NCBI RefSeq assembly: GCF_003751505.1
Contig: NZ_RJVB01000007.1
Coordinates: 1 to 64,000, forward strand
DNA from: Erwinia sp. JUb26
Lineage (GTDB): Bacteria > Pseudomonadota > Gammaproteobacteria > Enterobacterales > Enterobacteriaceae
Direction of reading: 5' to 3'
DNA: 64,000 nt
Numbering within the stretch: the stretch's first letter is position 1; each line of letters opens with the position of its first letter. The notes below the pieces were generated by a model. The model had not been told where the DNA came from and did no database searches. It saw nothing but the letters and a program-made list of their open reading frames with translations. The translations under genes and the position numbers were made by a program. Shown in pieces: positions 45,094 to 56,652 of the stretch.

Positions 45094-47667
45094 CTACGCC
45101 GCTTCGGTTTTACCCGCCCCCTGCGGCTTTACCGCGGCGGGTTTCTCCAGCGTGACCGAGGCTGAATCATCCAGCTTGCCGGACTGACCCGGCGCTGTTG
45201 CCGCAGATTCCCCCGGCTTCGTTGGTTTATCCAGCGCGATCTTATCAGCGCCTTCAGCCCTCACCGGACGGGTCGCCAGCGCATCGGCCGCAAACTCATC
45301 GACGTTGATTGAACGCAGACGGCTGGCCTCGGCGCGGATCAGGACGTCGGCTTCCGCCTTAGTTAACCAGCCGGCCCGCTGGCCTTCGGCAGCCAGCACG
45401 TCCAGGCGGGTGAACGGCAGATGTTTTTTCTGCTCTTTCGACACCCGTTCGTGGATGACTTCCGCCGCCATGACATCGGTTAAGGCCTGCTCCAGCTGGC
45501 CCGCCGGGTTGTGTTCGCTCGGTGCCAGGTACTGGCCGCGGCCCAGACGGCTGCGGGTGGCAGAAGGCAGCTGCAGAATACGCGCCAGCTGGTGGTCAAG
45601 GCGGTCGGTCGGCGCGCGGCAGTGACGGCCGGTCGGGAAGATCACCACGCGCAGCAGGCCCGCCACCAGACGATTCGGGAAGTTACGCAGCAGATCGTCA
45701 ATCGCCGTTTCGGCCTGATTCAGCGCATCCTGCACGCCCCAGTGCACCAGCGGCAGATCGGCTTCGTTACGGCCCTCATCGTCATAGCGCTTCAGCGCCG
45801 CCGAGGCGAGGTAAAGCTGGCTGAGAATGTCGCCCAGTCGAGCCGAGATCCGTTCACGGCGCTTCAGGCTGCCGCCGAGTACCGACATCGAAACATCGGA
45901 CAGCAGGGCGAGGTTAGCGCTGATGCGGTTCAGATGCTGATAGTAGCGACGGGTGGCGTCGCGGGTTGGCGAAGCGCTGGTCAGGCCGCCGGTCAGGCCC
46001 AGCCACAGGCTGCGCATTTTATTGCTGCCGACGTGGCCGATATGTTTAAACAGCGCCCGGTCAAAGGCCGCCACGTCGTTATTCTGCGCGGCTTCCATCT
46101 CTTCCAGCACGTAAGGGTGGCAGCGGATCGCCCCCTGGCCGAAGATGATCATGCTGCGGGTCAGAATGTTCGCGCCCTCAACGGTAATCGCAATCGGTGC
46201 GCCCTGGTAGGCACGGGCGAGGAAGTTACTGTTGCCGAGCATAATGCCTTTGCCCCCGGCGATATCCATCGCATCCATAATCGCCCGCTGGCCGCGGTGG
46301 GTGCAGTGGTATTTCACAATCGCCGACAGCACGGCGGGTTTTTCTCCCTGCATAATGCCGTAGGTAATCAGCGACGCAGCGGCATCCATCACATAGGCAT
46401 TACCGGCAATGCGCGCCAGCGGCTCTTCGATGCCCTCCATCTTGCCGATCGGCAGGCGGAACTGGCGGCGGATATGGGCGTAGGCACCAATCGCCAGCGC
46501 AATGCTCTTCAGGCTGCCGGTGGAGTTAGACGGCAGGGTAATGCCGCGACCGACGGAAAGGCACTCAACCAGCATCCGCCAGCCCTGACCGGCCATCGCC
46601 GGGCCGCCAATAATAAAATCAATCGGTACAAAAATGTCTTTCCCGCGCGTCGGACCGTTCTGGAACGGCACGTTCAGCGGGAAATGACGGGTGCCGATTT
46701 CCACGCCCGGGGTGTGGGTCGGGATCAGCGCGCAGGTGATGCCCAGCTCTTCGGTGTTGCCCAGCAGACGATCCGGATCGGACAGTTTGAACGCCAGCCC
46801 CAGCACGGTGGCCACAGGGGCGAGGGTGATGTAGCGTTTGTTCCAGGTCAGGCGCATGCCCAGCACCTGCTCGCCCTGCCAGTCGCCCATGCACACCACG
46901 CCGGTATCGGGGATCGCCCCGGCATCGGAGCCCGCTTCCGGGCTGGTCAGCGCAAAGCAGGGGATCTCATCGCCGCGCGCCAGGCGGGGCAGATAGTGAT
47001 TTTTTTGCTCTTCGGTACCGTAGTGCTGTAGCAGCTCGCCGGGGCCGAGGGAGTTAGGCACGCCGACGGTGATGGCCAGAATGCCGGAAACGCCGGCCAG
47101 CTTTTGCAGAACCTGAGCCTGCGCGTAGGCGGAAAATTCCAGCCCGCCGTACTCTTTCTTAATGATCATCGCAAAGAAACGATGCTGTTTCAGGAAGGCC
47201 CAGAGTTGCGGCGGCAGGTCGGCCATTTCGTGGGTGATTTCAAAATCGTTCGCCATGCGGCAGGCTTCTTCCACCGGACCGCTGATAAACGCCTGTTCCT
47301 CTTCGGTCAGACGCGGCTGCGGGTAGTTGTGCAGCTTTTTCCAGTCCGGCGCGCCGCGGAACAGATCGCCTTCCCACCAGGTGGTCCCGGCGTCGATGGC
47401 TTCTTTTTCGGTACGCGACATCGGCGGCATCACCTTGCGGAAGGTGTGCAGCACCGGTTTGCCAAACATAGCCTGGCGCATCGGTAGCAGGTTTAACGGC
47501 AGCAGGATGATGGCCAGCGGGACCAGCAGCCAGAAGGTCCACAGTCCCACAAGGCCAAGAACGGCAGTCCACGCCAGTAGCGCGATGCTGCCTGCCACAA
47601 GGTTGACGCGGTGATAAAACAGGGCACCAATCAGCACGATTGTCGCCACAATACTGAGAACCATCAT
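45094..47667 (-). CDS. fadE: Acyl-CoA dehydrogenase FadE
   Basis: An 857-residue membrane-associated acyl-CoA dehydrogenase for the first step of fatty-acid beta-oxidation. Two N-terminal hydrophobic segments ([19 protein letters not shown] and a second near residues 28-60) precede the ACAD domain, with [19 protein letters not shown] at the FAD/substrate site and [20 protein letters not shown]. It is about 43 residues longer than E. coli FadE (814): the C terminus carries an Ala/Pro/Lys-rich low-complexity tail from about residue 800. A FadR site lies just upstream. Confidence 0.95.
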   Translation of the reverse strand: MMVLSIVATIVLIGALFYHRVNLVAGSIALLAWTAVLGLVGLWTFWLLVPLAIILLPLNLLPMRQAMFGKPVLHTFRKVMPPMSRTEKEAIDAGTTWWEGDLFRGAPDWKKLHNYPQPRLTEEEQAFISGPVEEACRMANDFEITHEMADLPPQLWAFLKQHRFFAMIIKKEYGGLEFSAYAQAQVLQKLAGVSGILAITVGVPNSLGPGELLQHYGTEEQKNHYLPRLARGDEIPCFALTSPEAGSDAGAIPDTGVVCMGDWQGEQVLGMRLTWNKRYITLAPVATVLGLAFKLSDPDRLLGNTEELGITCALIPTHTPGVEIGTRHFPLNVPFQNGPTRGKDIFVPIDFIIGGPAMAGQGWRMLVECLSVGRGITLPSNSTGSLKSIALAIGAYAHIRRQFRLPIGKMEGIEEPLARIAGNAYVMDAAASLITYGIMQGEKPAVLSAIVKYHCTHRGQRAIMDAMDIAGGKGIMLGNSNFLARAYQGAPIAITVEGANILTRSMIIFGQGAIRCHPYVLEEMEAAQNNDVAAFDRALFKHIGHVGSNKMRSLWLGLTGGLTSASPTRDATRRYYQHLNRISANLALLSDVSMSVLGGSLKRRERISARLGDILSQLYLASAALKRYDDEGRNEADLPLVHWGVQDALNQAETAIDDLLRNFPNRLVAGLLRVVIFPTGRHCRAPTDRLDHQLARILQLPSATRSRLGRGQYLAPSEHNPAGQLEQALTDVMAAEVIHERVSKEQKKHLPFTRLDVLAAEGQRAGWLTKAEADVLIRAEASRLRSINVDEFAADALATRPVRAEGADKIALDKPTKPGESAATAPGQSGKLDDSASVTLEKPAAVKPQGAGKTEAA

Positions 47668-47688
47668 AACGTGCGCTCCGTAAGTTGT

Positions 47689-47705
47689 AAGAGGTCCGAC
47701 CTGTT
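47689..47705. promoter_or_regulatory. FadR operator of fadE
   Basis: AAGAGGTCCGACCTGTT is close to the FadR palindrome AACTGGTCNGACCNGTT and lies 22-38 bp before the fadE start. Confidence 0.8.
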
Positions 47706-47885
47706 GGTTATATGTTTAGATTAGCGCTGGCTCAGATGCAATCTGTTTACATAATAATTACAACCTGGCTCACAAAGCGCCGCACTTCCGGGTAAACCGC
47801 GCGAGGGAAAGGGAGATTGCTTCACGCCCTTCTGGCAAGTTGATAAACTTAACCCGTCACTTATTCCTAAAAAGGATCTCTCCCT

Positions 47886-48464
47886 ATGTACCAGGACATC
47901 ATTCGCGCCGAGCTAAACGAAGCCGCCGACACGCTGAATAAGTTTTTAAGCGATGACGCTAACATCCATGCGATTCAGCGGGCGGCCGTGCTGCTGGCCG
48001 ATTCCTTTAAGGCGGGTGGCAAGGTGCTTTCCTGCGGTAACGGTGGTTCGCACTGCGATGCCATGCACTTTGCCGAAGAGCTGACCGGCCGCTATCGTGA
48101 AAACCGTCCGGGCTATCCGGCGATTGCGATCTCTGACGTCAGCCATATCTCCTGCGTGGGCAACGACTTTGGCTTTGACGCCATTTTCTCCCGCTACGTT
48201 GAAGCGGTAGGCCAGGCGGGTGATGTGCTGCTGGGGATCTCCACTTCCGGCAACTCTGCCAACGTGATTAAAGCGATCGACGCTGCCCGTGCCAAAGGGA
48301 TGAAGGTGATCACCCTGACCGGTAAAGACGGCGGCAAGATGGACGGCTCGGCGGACGTGGAAATCCGCGTGCCGCACTTTGGTTTTGCCGACCGCATTCA
48401 GGAGATCCACATCAAAGTGATCCATATCCTGATCCTGCTGATCGAAAAAGAGATGGCGAAGTAA
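47886..48464 (+). CDS. gmhA: Sedoheptulose-7-phosphate isomerase
   Basis: A 192-residue SIS-domain enzyme that makes D-glycero-D-manno-heptose 7-phosphate for the LPS inner core. The signature [23 protein letters not shown] and [14 protein letters not shown] are intact. Length and place (fadE-gmhA-yafJ, fadE divergent) match E. coli. Confidence 0.97.
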   Translation: MYQDIIRAELNEAADTLNKFLSDDANIHAIQRAAVLLADSFKAGGKVLSCGNGGSHCDAMHFAEELTGRYRENRPGYPAIAISDVSHISCVGNDFGFDAIFSRYVEAVGQAGDVLLGISTSGNSANVIKAIDAARAKGMKVITLTGKDGGKMDGSADVEIRVPHFGFADRIQEIHIKVIHILILLIEKEMAK

Positions 48465-48475
48465 TCCCTGCCGTT

Positions 48476-48502
48476 GCCCGCCTGCGACGTTGCGCGGCGG
48501 GC
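48476..48502 (+). terminator. Hairpin after gmhA
   Basis: GCCCGCC/GGCGGGC stem with a 13-base loop and no T-run, 12 bp after the gmhA stop; possibly an attenuator. Confidence 0.4.
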
Positions 48503-48545
48503 ACTCCACGGTTATCCGTTTCAAGGTTGTTGACGAGGAATCACT

Positions 48546-49313
48546 ATGTGCGAACTGCTCGGGATGAGCGCGAACGTCCCGACGGACATCTGTTTTAGCT
48601 TTACCGGGCTGGTGCAGCGCGGTGGCGGAACGGGTCCGCATAAAGATGGCTGGGGTATTACCTTCTACGAGGGTAAAGGCTGCCGCACATTTAAAGATCC
48701 GCAACCGAGCTTCCAGTCGCCGATTGCGCGTCTGGTGCAGGATTACCCGATCAAGTCGTGTTCGGTGGTGGCGCATATACGCCAGGCCAACCGTGGCGAA
48801 GTGTCGCTGGAAAACACGCATCCTTTCACCCGCGAACTGTGGGGCCGTAACTGGACCTATGCGCATAACGGCCAGCTGAAAGGCTACAAGAATCTGGATA
48901 CCGGGCCTTACCGGCCGATCGGGGAGACCGACAGCGAACTGGCCTTCTGCTGGCTGCTGCATAAGCTGACCACGCGCTATCCGCGCACGCCGGGAAACTG
49001 GCCTGCGGTGTTCCGCTATATCGCCGAGCTGGCGGGGGAGCTAAGGGAGAAGGGCGTATTCAATATGCTGCTGTCGGACGGGCGCTATCTGATGGCGTTC
49101 TGTTCCACCAATCTGTTCTGGATCACCCGCCGTGCGCCGTTTGGCAAAGCGAAGCTGCTGGATCAGGACGTGGAAATCGATTTTCAGAAGCAGACCACGC
49201 CGAATGACGTGGTCACGGTGATTGCAACGCAGCCGCTGACGGCTAACGAAACCTGGAACAAGATCGCCCCAGGCGAATGGGTACTATTTTGTCTGGGTGA
49301 GCGCGAGAGCTGA
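48546..49313 (+). CDS. yafJ: Class II glutamine amidotransferase YafJ
   Basis: A 255-residue Ntn-type amidotransferase with the catalytic Cys2 exposed after Met removal ([14 protein letters not shown]) and [31 protein letters not shown] and [10 protein letters not shown] as GATase motifs. There is no synthase domain, so it acts alone or with an unknown partner. The 3' end overlaps the convergent yafK by 30 bp. Confidence 0.93.
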   Translation: MCELLGMSANVPTDICFSFTGLVQRGGGTGPHKDGWGITFYEGKGCRTFKDPQPSFQSPIARLVQDYPIKSCSVVAHIRQANRGEVSLENTHPFTRELWGRNWTYAHNGQLKGYKNLDTGPYRPIGETDSELAFCWLLHKLTTRYPRTPGNWPAVFRYIAELAGELREKGVFNMLLSDGRYLMAFCSTNLFWITRRAPFGKAKLLDQDVEIDFQKQTTPNDVVTVIATQPLTANETWNKIAPGEWVLFCLGERES

Positions 49314-50018
49314 ATCCGGCGCGCCTGTGCCGCTCATCATCGGGCGGCTCAGCACATACTTACCGCCGCTGACGCTGACCGACGGTGGCTGTTTTGTCTG
49401 CACAAACTGCGCATAGCCGGGCTGAAGCTCTTTCCAGAAGCTGAAATAGGTCGAGTAGCGGTGGCGCTGCATATTGCTTTCGGTCATGCGGAACGGATAA
49501 ATGCTGACGTCAACGCGCTGCTGGCCGTTGCGCAGAGCGGCTTCCACATAATGATAAATCTCGTCCATATAGGCGTCGGTCATGGCATAGCAGCCAATGG
49601 ACACGCAGTTGCCGTGGATCATCAGATACTTGCCTTCATAGCCCTGCTGGCGATCGTACTCGTTCGGGAAGCCGACGTTGATGGCACGATAAAAGCGGCT
49701 GTCCGGCTTCAACTGGGAAAGTCCAACGTTGTAAAATCCTTCCGGGCTCTTGAAGTCCCCCTGGCGACGCTTTGGCCCCAGTCCACCGGAAAAATTACAG
49801 ATGCGATAGCTGTCGAGCAGGCGGTATTCGTTACCGATCTTGCCGTAAAGCTCAAGGGTGCGCTCTTCTTTGAAGATCTGCAGATACACCGGCGTACCCA
49901 GCAGTTGTTTCTTTAACTCTTTGCTGACCGGAGCCAGTGGCTGTACCGCGTCGGGTACGCTGGCAAAGACAACGGCGGGCAGAAAAATCATCGCAAACAG
50001 CAGTGCGATTTTGGTCAT
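49284..50018 (-). CDS. dpaA: L,D-transpeptidase-family murein enzyme YafK (DpaA)
   Basis: A 244-residue YkuD-domain protein with an N-terminal signal peptide ([20 protein letters not shown]). The catalytic motif [15 protein letters not shown] holds the His and the nucleophilic Cys. E. coli YafK/DpaA cuts the bond linking Braun lipoprotein to peptidoglycan. The start at 50018 is set by the signal peptide; 23 upstream codons are rejected. Confidence 0.92.
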   Translation of the reverse strand: MTKIALLFAMIFLPAVVFASVPDAVQPLAPVSKELKKQLLGTPVYLQIFKEERTLELYGKIGNEYRLLDSYRICNFSGGLGPKRRQGDFKSPEGFYNVGLSQLKPDSRFYRAINVGFPNEYDRQQGYEGKYLMIHGNCVSIGCYAMTDAYMDEIYHYVEAALRNGQQRVDVSIYPFRMTESNMQRHRYSTYFSFWKELQPGYAQFVQTKQPPSVSVSGGKYVLSRPMMSGTGAPDSALALTQTK

Positions 50019-50208
50019 TCTTGTTCCCTTGAAAAAGAGGGTGGGGTGCAACGCCGAAAGGCGTCTGTAACTTGCAATATAGGACAAATCCGCTATCGCG
50101 GCGATACCATAGCATTGTCTATTTTTTTCTCAAGATAGTGAAGATTAAAAACCTTATTACTGCCGTGATTGCGGGTGAACCGACATTTATTGATATCGCC
50201 TGATTTAA

Positions 50209-50224
50209 CTGTATACTTATACAG
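50209..50224. promoter_or_regulatory. LexA box of dinB
   Basis: CTGTATACTTATACAG keeps the invariant CTG-N10-CAG ends and an AT-rich centre. It lies 20-35 bp before the dinB start, indicating SOS control. Confidence 0.92.
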
Positions 50225-50243
50225 TGCGTTGTCGGGGGGCGTT

Positions 50244-51299
50244 ATGCGTAAGATTATTCACGTGGATATGGACTGCTTTTTTGCCGCCGTGGAAATGCGT
50301 GACGATCCGAGCCTGCGTGATATTCCGATCGCCATTGGCGGCAGCCGGGTTGAGCGTGGAGTCATCAGCACCGCCAACTATCCGGCGCGCAAATACGGCG
50401 TGCGCAGCGCCATGCCAACGGCTATGGCCCTAAAGCTTTGCCCCCATCTCAAAGTCATCCCCGGACGCTATGAGGCTTATAAAGAAGCCAGCGCCCATAT
50501 TCGTGAAATTTTTTCCCGCTATACCTCGCTGATTGAGCCGCTGTCGCTGGACGAAGCCTACCTTGATGTTTCCGACAGCTCCCACTGCCAGGGCTCCGCG
50601 ACGCTAATGGCGCGCGAAATCCGCCAGGTTATTCATCAGGAACTGGATCTGACCGCCTCAGCCGGCGTGGCACCGATTAAATTCCTTGCAAAGATCGCCT
50701 CTGATATCAACAAACCCAACGGCCAGTGCGTCATTACCCCCGAGGAGATGCCCGACTTTCTGCTTTCCCTGCCGCTGGAAAAAATCCCCGGGGTGGGCAA
50801 AGTCACCGCCCGCAAACTGGAAGAGCTGGGGCTGAATACCTGCGCCGATGTGCAGAAAAGCGATCTGGCGATGCTGCTTAAGCGCTTCGGAAAGTTTGGC
50901 CGGGTACTGTGGGAACGCAGCCACGGTTTTGACGATCGTGAAGTGATCACCGAGCGTCAGCGTAAGTCCCTCGGCGTGGAGCGCACGCTGTCAGAAGATA
51001 TTCACGACTGGGAAGCATGCCTGGAAATTATCGATCGGCTGTATGAGGAGCTGGAACGTCGGCTGATCAAAATTAAGCCGGACCGCCAGATTGCCCGTCA
51101 GGGCGTGAAGCTGAAGTTTAATGACTTCCAGCTAACCACCCAGGAACACGTCTGGCCGGAGCTGAATAAAGCCGATCTGATCGCCGTGGCGCGTAAAAGC
51201 TGGGACGAGCGGCGGGGAGGGCGCGGGGTCAGGCTGGTGGGGCTGCACGTGACGCTGCTGAATCCACAGCTAGAGCGGCAGCTGCTGCTGGGGTTGTAG
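50244..51299 (+). CDS. dinB: DNA polymerase IV
   Basis: A 351-residue Y-family translesion polymerase. Catalytic acidic residues are in [17 protein letters not shown] and [11 protein letters not shown]. HhH region [14 protein letters not shown] and the little-finger domain follow, and the protein ends in the beta-clamp-binding QLLLGL. The ATG at 50244 matches the E. coli start; the frame is open upstream through the LexA box. Confidence 0.96.
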   Translation: MRKIIHVDMDCFFAAVEMRDDPSLRDIPIAIGGSRVERGVISTANYPARKYGVRSAMPTAMALKLCPHLKVIPGRYEAYKEASAHIREIFSRYTSLIEPLSLDEAYLDVSDSSHCQGSATLMAREIRQVIHQELDLTASAGVAPIKFLAKIASDINKPNGQCVITPEEMPDFLLSLPLEKIPGVGKVTARKLEELGLNTCADVQKSDLAMLLKRFGKFGRVLWERSHGFDDREVITERQRKSLGVERTLSEDIHDWEACLEIIDRLYEELERRLIKIKPDRQIARQGVKLKFNDFQLTTQEHVWPELNKADLIAVARKSWDERRGGRGVRLVGLHVTLLNPQLERQLLLGL

Positions 51300-51318
51300 C
51301 GGGGCATGGCATGATTAA

Positions 51319-51350
51319 GAACGCTGCCGCAGTGTTATGCGGTAGCGTTC
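51319..51350. terminator. Hairpin between convergent dinB and pepD
   Basis: GAACGCTGCCGCA/TGCGGTAGCGTTC, 13 paired positions with one G-T wobble and a 6-base loop; no clear T-run. Confidence 0.5.
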
Positions 51351-51454
51351 ATCAGATAGCGCATTCCATGGAGAACACAGGCAGGGTTTGCATACATCCT
51401 GCTGTGTGAACACTCGCATGGCTTAGCGTGGCGATTCCCGGGCTGGAAATACTT

Positions 51455-52912
51455 TTATTTCGCCGGGATCGCCTTCAGCAGCGCGGTCAGCAGCTGCCAG
51501 TACAGGCCAACGCTGGCGATATGCACCTGCTCATCCGGCGAGTGCGGGCCGGTGATGGTGGGACCGATAGACACCATATCCATCTCCGGGTACGGTTTTT
51601 TGAACAGACCGCATTCCAGACCCGCGTGAATCACCTGAATATTCGGCGTGCGGTTAAACAGCTTCTCGTAGGTTTCACGCACCAGCGCCATCACCGGCGA
51701 GGTCGCGTCCGGCTGCCAGCCAGGGTAGCTGCCCTTCGCCAGGGTTTTGGCTCCCGCCAGCTGGCCGAGCGCGGTCAGCATTTCCACCACGTACTCTTTA
51801 CCGCTGTCGATCAGGGAACGCACCAGGCTGTTAATCACCGCTTCGTCGCCCTCAAACTTCACCACGCCGACGTTCAGCGAGGTTTCCACCACGCCTTTCA
51901 TCACGTCAGAGTTGCGGATCACGCCGTTCGGGGTGCTGTTCAGCAGGGCAATAAAGGCATCTCGGCTCGCGGCAGTCAGCGGCCGTTCGCTGCTTTCAAC
52001 GGCTTCGGTGACGATAGCGATATTCTTCTCGACCAGACTCAGCTCATTTTGCAGCGTGGTCAGATAGCCTGCCGCCAGTGATTTCAGACGATCGACCTTA
52101 TCGGCTGCAACCGCGAGGGTCGCGAACGCCTCACGCGGGATTGCGTTGCGCAGCGTACCGCCGGTAAAGTCGATCAGACGCAGGTCGAGATCCGCCGCGT
52201 GGGCGAACAGGAAGCGGGACAGCAGCTTGTTGGCGTTGCCCAGACCGATGTGGATATCGCAGCCGGAGTGGCCGCCTTTCAGCCCTTTCAGCGTCAGCTT
52301 CAGCGTATGATAGCCCGCTGGCAGCGCCTCACGAGTCAGCGCCAGGGTGCTGGTAAAGTCGATACCGCCCGCGCAGCCCATGTAGATCTCACCTTCCTCT
52401 TCCGAGTCGGTATTGATCAGGATATCGGCCTGCAGCCAGCCGGCCTGAAGTCCAAATGCGCCGGCCATACCGGTTTCTTCGGTCATGGTCAGCAGCACTT
52501 CCAGCGGACCGTGCTCAACGCTGTTATCCGCCAGCACGGCCAGCGCGGACGCCATACCGATGCCGTTATCGGCACCCAGCGTGGTGCCGCGCGCTTTCAC
52601 CCACTCACCGTCTACCCACGGCTGGATCGGATCTGTAGTGAAGTCGTGCACGGTGTCGTTGTTTTTCTGCGGCACCATATCCAGGTGCGCCTGCAGGGCC
52701 ACCGGCTTGCGGTTTTCAAAGCCCGGCGTGGCGGGTTTACGAATCAGGATATTGCCGACCTGGTCACGTTCATGCCAGAACCCCTGCTCTTTAGCCCAAG
52801 ACATAATGTGGCTGGCCAGCGCTTCTTCATGATAGGAAGGATGGGGAATGGAACAAATTTTGGCAAAAATATCCCACAGTGGCTGCGGGGATAATTGAGA
52901 CAATTCAGACAC
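51455..52912 (-). CDS. pepD: Aminoacyl-histidine dipeptidase (peptidase D)
   Basis: A 485-residue M20C metallopeptidase that splits Xaa-His dipeptides. Metal and catalytic residues are in LQAHLDMVPQKN, TTLGADNGIGMASAL, TMTEETGMAG and NTDSEEEGEIY. The start is GTG, as in E. coli, giving SELSQLSPQPLWDIF. It lies divergent from gpt. Confidence 0.96.
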   Translation of the reverse strand: MSELSQLSPQPLWDIFAKICSIPHPSYHEEALASHIMSWAKEQGFWHERDQVGNILIRKPATPGFENRKPVALQAHLDMVPQKNNDTVHDFTTDPIQPWVDGEWVKARGTTLGADNGIGMASALAVLADNSVEHGPLEVLLTMTEETGMAGAFGLQAGWLQADILINTDSEEEGEIYMGCAGGIDFTSTLALTREALPAGYHTLKLTLKGLKGGHSGCDIHIGLGNANKLLSRFLFAHAADLDLRLIDFTGGTLRNAIPREAFATLAVAADKVDRLKSLAAGYLTTLQNELSLVEKNIAIVTEAVESSERPLTAASRDAFIALLNSTPNGVIRNSDVMKGVVETSLNVGVVKFEGDEAVINSLVRSLIDSGKEYVVEMLTALGQLAGAKTLAKGSYPGWQPDATSPVMALVRETYEKLFNRTPNIQVIHAGLECGLFKKPYPEMDMVSIGPTITGPHSPDEQVHIASVGLYWQLLTALLKAIPAK

Positions 52913-53170
52913 GTTGACTCTCCTGTGTCAGCACCGCCGACCGCCGTTAAGGCAGAGGCGTGCGTTAAATTCGGTTGGACAATTCCCGTCAGCGGATCTG
53001 ACGCGATGGGGAAATAGTATCACCGTTTGTCTGGGCCTGCTTACTTCGCCCCGGCAAAAAAGCGGTTATTGGCGCCTCTGGTGCTGGTTTTTAGCGCTTC
53101 AGATCTCTATAATTTCGCGCAACCTTTCCCATTGCACATTTTTAAGCCAGTTTCTGGTCGGGATCTTTTT

Positions 53171-53629
53171 ATGAGTGAAAAATACGTCGTCACCTGGGAC
53201 ATGCTGCAGATTCATGCCCGTAAACTGGCACAGCGCCTGCTTCCTGTTGAACAGTGGCAGGGCATTATCGCCGTCAGCCGCGGTGGCCTGGTCCCCGCTG
53301 CACTGCTGGCTCGCGAGCTGGGCATTCGCCACGTTGATACCGTCTGTATCTCCAGCTACGATCACGACAACCAGCGTGAAATGAAAGTGCTGAAGCGTGC
53401 AGAAGGGGACGGCAAAGGGTTTATCGTGATTGATGACCTGGTTGACACCGGCGGCACCGCGCAGGCGATCCGCGACATGTACCCGCAGGCGCATTTTGTC
53501 ACTATCTTCGCCAAACCGGCCGGTCGTCCGCTGGTCGATGATTACATCATCGATATCCCGCAAAATACCTGGATTGAGCAGCCATGGGACATGGGCGTTG
53601 CCTACATCCCGCCAATCGTTAAAGACTGA
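53171..53629 (+). CDS. gpt: Xanthine-guanine phosphoribosyltransferase
   Basis: A 152-residue purine salvage enzyme with the PRPP motif [14 protein letters not shown] and the N-terminal [15 protein letters not shown]. The ATG at 53171 gives the E. coli start [20 protein letters not shown]. It is followed by a strong terminator. Confidence 0.96.
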   Translation: MSEKYVVTWDMLQIHARKLAQRLLPVEQWQGIIAVSRGGLVPAALLARELGIRHVDTVCISSYDHDNQREMKVLKRAEGDGKGFIVIDDLVDTGGTAQAIRDMYPQAHFVTIFAKPAGRPLVDDYIIDIPQNTWIEQPWDMGVAYIPPIVKD

Positions 53630-53645
53630 TTGATATGGCTCAATG

Positions 53646-53677
53646 CGCGCCCGGTTTTACCGGGCGCGTCTGTTTTT
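53646..53677 (+). terminator. Terminator of gpt
   Basis: CGCGCCCGG/CCGGGCGCG, a 9-bp stem with a TTTTA loop, followed by TCTGTTTTT. Confidence 0.88.
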
Positions 53678-53747
53678 ATCCTTCGCGCGCGGGCAGCGGC
53701 TACGATAGACTGGACGCCTGTCCAGAATGCCGGAGGAACTCCCTGCC

Positions 53748-54998
53748 ATGTCGCCGAAAAACCTCAGCGAAGAACTGTTCAAACCGCGTTTTAAGCATCC
53801 TGAAACCTCGTCGCTGGTGCGGCGTGTGCATCATCATCGTCCGTTAAACATCAACTCCACGCTGGATGGCGAAAGCCACGCTGGCTGGTATCGCATGATC
53901 AATCGCCTGCTGTGGGCCTGGCGCGGACTGACGCCGCAGGAAATCAGCGAAGTGCTGGCACGTATTGCGGTCAGCCGGGTGGAGCATACCGACGATCGGC
54001 TGCTGGATACGGTGATTGGCTATCGCAGCGGCAACTGGATCTATGAGTGGTCAAAGCAGGGCGCGCAGTGGCAGCAAAAGGCCAGCGAGTGTGAGGACGA
54101 TCTGCTGTCCGGGCAGTACTGGCTGCACGCGGCGAATCTGTACAGCCTTGCGGGTTATCCCTATCTGAAAGAGGATGAGCTGGCCGAGCAGGCACAGCTG
54201 CTGGCGAACCGCGCGTATCAGGAAGCGACCAGTCGCCTGTCGGGCGAACTGCGTGAGCTGACGTTTAACATTCCCGACGGCAGCCCGGTCACCGGCTTCC
54301 TGCACATGCCGCCGGGCGTATCGGCACCCTATCCAACGGTGATGCTGTGTGCCAACCTCGACTCGCTGCAAAGCGACCATTATCGCCTGTTCCATGATTA
54401 CCTCGCGCCGCGCGGCATCGCCATGCTGACCCTCGACGTACCGTCGGTGGGCTTTTCCGCCAAATGGAAATTAACGCATGACTCCAGCTTCCTGCATCAG
54501 CACGTGCTGCGCCAGCTGGAGCAGGTGGCATGGGTCGATCATACCCGCGTCGGCGTCTTCGGTTTCCGCTTCGGCGCGAACATCGCCGTCCGTCTGGCTT
54601 ACCTCGAACCGCAGCGTCTGCGCGCCGTGGCGTGTCTGGGGCCGATTGTTCACAGCCTGTTAAGCGACACTGCGTTGCAGGATCGGATCCCGGAAATGTA
54701 TATGGACATGCTGGCCAGCCGGCTGGGGATGTCCAGCACGTCCGACAGTGCGCTGCGCATTGAACTGAGCCGCTTCTCGCTGAAGCTGCAGGGGCTGCTG
54801 GGCCGCCGCTGCACCGTACCGATGCTCTCCGGCTACTGGGCGAACGATCCGTTCAGCCCGGAGGAAGAGTCGCGGTCGATCGTCAACTCTTCCGTCAGCG
54901 GCAAGCTGCTGCCGATCAAACCTTCGCCATCAATGAATAATTTTGACCGCGGCCTGCACGATATCTGTGACTGGCTGGTCCGGCAGTTAAGCGCATGA
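53748..54998 (+). CDS. frsA: FrsA, alpha/beta-hydrolase-like fermentation-respiration switch protein
   Basis: A 416-residue DUF1100/alpha-beta hydrolase-fold protein collinear with E. coli FrsA (414). The N-terminal [17 protein letters not shown] and C-terminal GLLGRRC..PMLSGYW blocks are conserved. At the nucleophile elbow the sequence is GFRFGAN, without serine, as in other FrsA proteins, so esterase activity is doubtful. The ATG at 53748 is chosen with GGAGG about 12 bp upstream; 53727 is the alternative. FrsA is reported to bind unphosphorylated EIIA-Glc. Confidence 0.92.
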   Translation: MSPKNLSEELFKPRFKHPETSSLVRRVHHHRPLNINSTLDGESHAGWYRMINRLLWAWRGLTPQEISEVLARIAVSRVEHTDDRLLDTVIGYRSGNWIYEWSKQGAQWQQKASECEDDLLSGQYWLHAANLYSLAGYPYLKEDELAEQAQLLANRAYQEATSRLSGELRELTFNIPDGSPVTGFLHMPPGVSAPYPTVMLCANLDSLQSDHYRLFHDYLAPRGIAMLTLDVPSVGFSAKWKLTHDSSFLHQHVLRQLEQVAWVDHTRVGVFGFRFGANIAVRLAYLEPQRLRAVACLGPIVHSLLSDTALQDRIPEMYMDMLASRLGMSSTSDSALRIELSRFSLKLQGLLGRRCTVPMLSGYWANDPFSPEEESRSIVNSSVSGKLLPIKPSPSMNNFDRGLHDICDWLVRQLSA

Positions 54999-55054
54999 GT
55001 TGCTAAAATCCCTGACTTTGCTACAACTATAGGCCCAACCAAGGAGGTTTAACG

Positions 55055-55456
55055 ATGACGTTACCGAGTGGACATCCTAAAAGCCGTTTAATGAAGCGTT
55101 TCGGCTCTTTAGGCCCGTACATCCGTGAGAACAAGTGTGAAAACGATCGCTTTTTCTTCGACTGTCTGGCAGTTTGCGTCAATGTCAAACCCGCACCGGA
55201 AGAACGAGAATTCTGGGGCTGGTGGATGGAACTGGAAGCGCAGGCGGACCATTTCACCTACGAGTACTACTTTGGTCTGTTTGACAAGCAAGGCAACTGG
55301 AAGCCGACAGCCGTAAAGGGTAAGGATAACAATGCCCGCCTTGAAGAGACGTTACGCAAGTTCCACGAGCGCCTGAAGGCGTTGCTGAAAGAGCTGGAGC
55401 TGGATTTACGCCCTGCGGCTGATTTCGCCGAGGAGCCGGTAAAGCTGAGCGCGTGA
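55055..55456 (+). CDS. crl: Sigma-S assembly factor Crl
   Basis: A 133-residue protein that promotes RpoS-RNA polymerase assembly. Conserved segments include [26 protein letters not shown] and [11 protein letters not shown], which contains the aromatic residues of the sigma-S-binding surface. AAGGAGG lies 7 bp before the ATG. It is followed by a hairpin terminator and the convergent porin gene. Confidence 0.95.
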   Translation: MTLPSGHPKSRLMKRFGSLGPYIRENKCENDRFFFDCLAVCVNVKPAPEEREFWGWWMELEAQADHFTYEYYFGLFDKQGNWKPTAVKGKDNNARLEETLRKFHERLKALLKELELDLRPAADFAEEPVKLSA

Positions 55457-55474
55457 TGCGTTCTGAGAATAAGA

Positions 55475-55504
55475 AAAGGCTGGAGAATTCCAGCCTTTGT
55501 TTTA
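55475..55504 (+). terminator. Terminator of crl
   Basis: AAAGGCTGGA/TCCAGCCTTT, a perfect 10-bp stem with a GAAT loop and TGTTTT tail. Confidence 0.88.
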
Positions 55505-55539
55505 AGTAGACACAACGAGGGGTGGTACAGTTTTACATC

Positions 55540-56652
55540 TTAGAACTGGTAAACCAGACCTACAGCAACAACGTCGTCGGTGTTCAGAGCCAGTTTGTTG
55601 TCGTCTTTCAGCTGGTTAATTTTGTAGTCAACGTAGGCGTTCATATTCTTGTTGAAGTAATAGGTTGCGCCCACATCGATGTATTTCACTAAATCTTCAT
55701 CGCCGATACCGTTCTCGATATCTTTGCCTTTGGTCTGGATGTAGCCCAGTGACGGACGCAGACCGAAGTCGAACTGGTACTGCGCCAGCAGTTCCACGTT
55801 CTGAGTTTTGTTCGCCATGCCGCTAACGGAAGAACCGGTCACGGTGCTGGTGCCGCTGATTGGCGTCATGTTACGGGTTTCAGAGTAGATAGCCGCCAGA
55901 TACAGGTTGTTGGCATCGTACTTCAGGCCCGTACCCCATGAATCCGCTTTGTCGCCGTGGCCGTAAGCCTGCGCCTGCTGGTTGTTGGTGCGGTCAGAAG
56001 AGGTGTAGGCACCGCTGATGCTCACGCCGCTGTCGCCCAGTGCGTAAACCAGTGAACCGCCGTAACCGTCGCCGTTCTGGCGCGCTACGCTGGTACGGTC
56101 GTTAGCGCCGCCCGCGTCGTTTTTACCCTGATACTGCAGGGCGAACTTCAGGCCATCAACCAGACCGAAGAAGTTGCTGTTACGGTATGTCAGCACGCCG
56201 GTAGTACGCGCTGTCATGAAGTTATCGGTACGTGCAGTACCGTCACCACCGAATTCCGGGAACATATCGGTCCAGGCTTCCACATCGTACAGTACGCCGT
56301 AGTTACGGCCGTAGTCGATGGAGCCGTAGCTGCCGAATTTCAGACCGGCGAACCCCAGACGGGTTTTGTTACCGGTCTGCGCATCGGTGCTTTCGGTGTT
56401 GTTAGTGTTGAACTGGTATTCCCACTGACCGTAACCGGTCATCAGGTCGTTAATCTGGGTCTGGCCCTTGAAGCCAAGACGAACGTAAGATTTGTCGCCG
56501 TTGTTTCCAGCGCTGTCGCTGAAGTAGTGCAGGCCTTTCACTTTGCCGTACAGATCCAGTTTGTTGCCGTCTTTATTGTAAACTTCAGCAGCCTGAGCGG
56601 CGGTGGACAGGGCCAGTGCGGCGGTTAAAATTGCCAGTGCGCTTTTCTTCAT
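55540..56652 (-). CDS. phoE: Outer-membrane trimeric porin, PhoE-like
   Basis: A 370-residue general porin with signal peptide [20 protein letters not shown] then a mature start [16 protein letters not shown]. It has loop-3 constriction [33 protein letters not shown] and the C-terminal aromatic VGLVYQF. Its position between crl and proB and a Pho-box-like sequence upstream argue for PhoE; the protein alone could equally be called OmpC-like. It forms a 16-stranded barrel that admits small solutes. Confidence 0.88.
   Translation of the reverse strand: MKKSALAILTAALALSTAAQAAEVYNKDGNKLDLYGKVKGLHYFSDSAGNNGDKSYVRLGFKGQTQINDLMTGYGQWEYQFNTNNTESTDAQTGNKTRLGFAGLKFGSYGSIDYGRNYGVLYDVEAWTDMFPEFGGDGTARTDNFMTARTTGVLTYRNSNFFGLVDGLKFALQYQGKNDAGGANDRTSVARQNGDGYGGSLVYALGDSGVSISGAYTSSDRTNNQQAQAYGHGDKADSWGTGLKYDANNLYLAAIYSETRNMTPISGTSTVTGSSVSGMANKTQNVELLAQYQFDFGLRPSLGYIQTKGKDIENGIGDEDLVKYIDVGATYYFNKNMNAYVDYKINQLKDDNKLALNTDDVVAVGLVYQF

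Noticed and set aside
44937..45155. Frame encoding Glu-Leu-Pro repeats across the 9-bp minisatellite
   Set aside because: The repeat is a multiple of three, so any frame stays open; no ribosome site, and other frames give equally regular repeats.
45511..47031. 506-codon frame antisense to fadE
   Set aside because: Long antisense frames are usual opposite GC-rich genes; the fadE strand has full domain support. The same holds for 27668-28579, 28594-29697 and 33173-34267.
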